The notes under the pieces: model-generated
What the model was told of the DNA's origin: nothing
Database searches by the model: none
What the model saw: only the letters and a program-made list of their open reading frames with translations
Translations under genes and position numbers: made by a program
Source of the DNA: Arctopsyche grandis
Lineage: Eukaryota > Arthropoda > Insecta > Trichoptera > Hydropsychidae
Direction of reading: 5' to 3'
Length of the DNA: 64,000 nucleotides
NCBI RefSeq assembly: GCF_051622035.1
Contig: NC_135362.1
Location: 14,387,501-14,451,500, forward strand
Shown here: piece by piece, positions 60,201-64,000 of the stretch
Layout of the letters: the number at the start of each line of letters is the position of its first letter
Position numbering within the stretch: position 1 is the stretch's first letter

Positions 60201-63200
60201 AGGATCTTCATCAGAATTATCTCCACAGTCATTGTCACCATCACACAACCAGTAAGGTTCGACACAAATGTTAGTTTTTTCACATTTCAGATGATTAGCT
60301 GGACAAGTTGTATTTCGTGGACACCGCTCGTGGGTTTCATCTGATGTAACATTATCTTTACAATCGTTAACGCCATTACATACAGAGGTCATTGCTATGC
60401 ATCGGTGATTTGCACAAGTGAATTCTTTGTCTGCGCATGGCGAATAGACGCAATTTTCTTCATCAGATCCATCCTTACAATCGTTTTCATGATCACATTT
60501 CCAAGACTTAAATATACACCTTCCATTTGCACATCTAAATTCGTTGGTTGAACAAGAGTGGAAAGTGCAATAATTGGCATCTTCGTCAGAGTTGTCTCCG
60601 CAATCGTCATCTCCATCACAAGCCCACATACGACTAATGCATTTGGAATTTGCACAGTAGAACTTGCTAGCATCGCAACTCAAATTTCTAGCAACACACA
60701 TTCTTCCTTCATTGACGAGTTTCGTATTATCATCGCATCGACATTCTGCTGTACCGTTAACTCCAGGATGACAGCTTTGGGCACAGCCACCATTATTTTG
60801 CCTACAGGGATTAGCTTGGCAAAGTTGTCTCGATGTGCTGTACACATGAATATCACGAGGAGAGTCTTCTAAACGTTTTACCATTTCAACCATATTCGCA
60901 CCAGTATGCTTTTCAGCTCTGTAAACCCCTCTCAGTTGAAGATCAGTCCAATATATATAATTTCTAAATACGGTTATTGCGAATGGATAAATCGTTGCTG
61001 AAATCAAAACTTCACGTCCTTTTCCATCTAACCGTGATCTTTCAATTTTCTCTCTCACGGCATCTGTCCAATAAAGCATTGACTCTTCATAGTCAATTGT
61101 TAGTCCACTTGGTTGAGAAAGATCTTTGTCAATGATTGCTTTCTTCATCGATCCTGCCATTGTTGTTTTAAATATTTTTCCGGATGTACCGAAACGTCCC
61201 CAATCGGTGTAATACAAAGTTCCATTGCAAGGATCTAAAACAATTGCTCTGGGACGCTCCACTCGTGCAATCATAACCAATTCTGAACCATCTAAATTCA
61301 TCGCATAGATAGAATTGTTGGAACTGTCAGTCCAATATACTTTCTTTTGTGTCCAATCATAAGCTATTCCTTCAGGATTTATACCTTTATTAATAATATT
61401 TTTAATATCACCACCATCGGGAGAATTAGCAGACATCCAACCGATTCTTGCCCAAGGTCGTATTTGGGTGAAAAATAATTTATTATCGGCAAAATCAAAA
61501 TCAATTCCAACCACATTAGTCAAATTTCCAACAGGTTTGAATGGAATTCCAGTAGACCTTGGATCCAAATTAATACCTCGGATTTCGGTACGAGTGGAGA
61601 AAACAAGGAACTCATTTACAGTTTCACATTTCTTTGGATCGGTAGCAGATATATGACCAGTGGAACAATCACATTTGTGTGTTAGTCTGCTGACAGTATA
61701 GTCTATAGGGAAGCTGAAACAGAGTTGATCACAACCACCGTTACCTAATTTGCGACAAGGATTATTTTCATCGGGAGGCTGATTAGTTACATCGAATATA
61801 GCGATGTCTCTAAGTTTTTGTAGATTAGTTCTGAGTTTTTCTGGTAAGGTTGTATTCCCTGGTAGCTTTGATGCTTTATAAACCGTTTGTAGATTCCTGT
61901 CTACCCAATAAACACTTCCCATATGAACAGCAATACCCATTGGATTTGGAAGGTTCCTTCTTATAATTTGACGATTTCCACCGCTGTAAGATATTTTTTG
62001 AATCGTATCGAGTTTTGAATCAACCCAATAAACATCATGTGTTAACATATCTACAGTCAAATCTCTGGGATTCGATATACCGGACGTTACAACAGGCGTC
62101 CAACCTGATCCATCCAAGTACGATTTACCAATCCTTGGATACTGGCCATAATCAATCCAGTATAATAACCGTTTTAAAGGATTGACTGCCATTTCTCTCG
62201 GTGAGTCAGTTGTTGTTTTCACTAAAATTTTTCGATTGGAACCATCTAGCCAACAGATTTCAACATAATTTTCATGGGGGAAGACGTTAGTGAAATACAA
62301 ATTTCCTGACACCCAATCAATAGTAAGGCCTCTAATTCCATTACTGCCAATACCGTCTTTGATTATATGTTGCAATTCTGTTCCGTTTGGTCGTATTCTG
62401 AATATTCCATTCCATTGGCCTCTGTTAAATTCAACCCAATAGATCCAATTTTCAATGAAATGAACATCTACGTGTAAAATATGATGGCCTTGTCCTGTTA
62501 TAGGTAGCATTGCTTCTGCACTATCTTTCAAACTATACCCTCTTGTCATATCAAGTTGGGAAACGACTGCAAATGATTTGTATGGTATACAATTTACATC
62601 ATTTTCCTTTTTATAACCAATAGAACATGCGCAAACTCGAGTTCCAGCATCACTAGGAATACATATTTGTTCACAGCCTCCGTTTGCTAGCAAGCACGGA
62701 TGCAATATCATACGTTTTTGGAATATAATCATTGATTTCAAATCACTTTCATTGTCAATAATGATTTTTGGATTATCACCACTTGGCAAATCGACTCTAA
62801 TGATCTTTTCATATGTTGGATCAAGAACGTATAACCTAGAATCAAGAACTGCCAAAGACTTGGGACGTCCAATATCATTTCCTTCGGTCAAAATTGTTCT
62901 TCTATTCAATCCCTCAGTTGTAACCACAATTACTTCAGCTGGATATTGTGTGCTGAAATATATTAATTTCTTTTCAATGTCGATTGTTATTGCTTCAGGT
63001 CTTTCTATGTCATTAACCAAAACAATAGGTTTAGTGCCATCCATATTGACTTTTCCAATTTTTGCAGGTACTCCGAATCCACCTTCATCCACCCAGTAAA
63101 GTTTTCTAAAAAAATATTATATATTAACATATACATATTTTAACATGTATTTATATAAAATCGGGTATTTATAACATAATAATAATTACCCCTCAGTAGG

Positions 63201-64000
63201 ATCTAAACAAATTCCTCTAGGTCGAGAAACAGATGTATTATTTCCATCATTTGCTAATATGATACTTCGATGTTTAACTTTTCCATCAACTCTAACTACT
63301 TCTATATTACTTGCAATTCTATTTCCTAAATAAAGATTTCTTCCGAGCCAGTCGAATGCAATTGTAGATGGGGCACCCACTATACCAGTGTCCGATCCGA
63401 AAAATTCCGTTTTATTTCCACCTTCATATGGTGTCGAGAAAAGAGTGCAATTCTCATTATCGTCACCGTCTCCTGAGGTTGCTTGTAACCAGAACAATTG
63501 GTGTGCGTGTCTATCATAATCGAGTTGTGCTCCGCCTTGAAGTCCAACGACGGGAGCAAGTAAACCTGCTTTTCCAGTTCCATCCAACGATACATCAACT
63601 ATTTGCGAACCCCGCAGTACCATCAGATATGCTGTCTCTTCTACGATAAAATTAATTGTATTTTTTGTTATTAATATTCAAATAATATGATAAGCAAAGT
63701 TAGAAAAATAAAAAATTAAATTACCTTCAGTACAATGTCCATTTGTTTGCAATCGATAACCAGGTCTACAAATACAAGTATATCCAGGGTTAGAACTTGG
63801 ACTCAATAAACATAAATGTTGACATGTAGTTTTAGTACAAGGTGATGTGTACAAAGGTTGCAACGACGGATGATGAACATGAATCGAAAGCGGTTGCGAT
63901 ATTAAATGTGAAACAACAGTTTGATTATGCCCTTTGAATTTATGAGCAGATAAAACTCTATTCAATTGTCTATCAGTCCAATATAATGTTTCTTCAAAAA
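54240..64000 (-). CDS. LRP2: LRP2/megalin, C-terminal ~2985 residues (5' part outside window)
   Basis: Giant endocytic receptor at the apical surface of absorptive epithelia, binding many ligands. Eleven minus-strand exons, all phases consistent: 63725->64000, 63190-63640, 57166-63105, 56933-57091, 56608-56834, 56334-56529, 55409-56250, 55160-55327, 54801-55083, 54484-54722, 54240-54415. Domain order: end of one YWTD propeller, EGF, three further propeller-EGF units, 10 LDL-receptor class A repeats, two EGFs (one DIDE calcium-binding), propeller, EGF, 11 class A repeats, two EGFs, last propeller, two EGFs, a transmembrane helix ([19 protein letters not shown]) and a ~135-residue tail. The 10 + 11 clusters and propeller spacing are those of LRP2 clusters III and IV, not LRP1. 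[15 protein letters not shown] and [13 protein letters not shown] also read as LRP2. The tail has one NPxY endocytosis motif (FSNPMYDAV), a conserved [13 protein letters not shown] segment and the C-terminal [12 protein letters not shown]. The right edge of the window cuts the gene inside a propeller. The 5.94-kb exon encodes 1980 codons. Confidence 0.96.

Noticed and set aside
57152-60872. Long open frames in other phases and on the plus strand over LRP2 (for example 57152-57991, 59480-60283, 57654-58172)
   Set aside because: They overlap the 5.94-kb LRP2 exon, whose frame has dozens of class A and YWTD motifs. The others are shadows of its Cys/Asp-rich codons.

Overview
This is a window of AT-rich, repeat-dense insect nuclear DNA. 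The evidence is spliceosomal genes with GT-AG introns, an LRP2/megalin gene, long (AT)n and CATA/TATG microsatellites, and a crowd of insect-type transposable elements (hAT, PIF/Harbinger-like, Tc1-like, TTAA-site, Helitron-like, jockey, RTE and CR1-like LINEs, LTR elements, tRNA-derived SINEs). I cannot name the order or species from sequence alone.

Layout. 1-32.8 kb has no host gene I can support. It is intergenic (or an intron of a gene outside the window) and filled with transposons. The clearest element is a complete hAT DNA transposon at 18715-21614, with an intact 726-codon transposase, 14-bp terminal inverted repeats and a perfect 8-bp target duplication. From 32.8 kb rightwards four genes lie on the minus strand: alanine aminotransferase copy A (32821-40340, ten coding exons), an intronless CENP-B/Tigger-type DNA-binding protein gene with an internal 60-bp coding repeat (43704-45137), alanine aminotransferase copy B (48172-51181, nine coding exons), and the 3' two thirds of LRP2/megalin (54240 to beyond 64000, eleven exons visible, one of them 5.94 kb).

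How the genes relate. The two aminotransferases are a local duplication in the same orientation. They keep the same intron positions, except that copy B has lost the last intron and has a shorter N terminus. Copy A carries a 90-residue leader with internal start codons, which suggests mitochondrial and cytosolic forms. LRP2 is a giant endocytic receptor, and I see no functional link to its neighbours. The CENP-B-type gene is probably transposase-derived: it keeps the DNA-binding half, has no DDE nuclease, and has gained an acidic repeat rich in VKEE, a SUMO-acceptor-like motif.

Transposon archaeology is unusually readable here. At least nine insertions show target-site duplications by eye. 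There are nested insertions (a TTAA element and a hAT element inside one LINE copy; a solo LTR inside an inverted-repeat element inside an intron of aminotransferase A; a Harbinger-type end inside a hAT element). There are also several near-perfect hairpin elements.

All exon boundaries were derived by hand from splice signals, reading phase and protein family knowledge. No database search was run.
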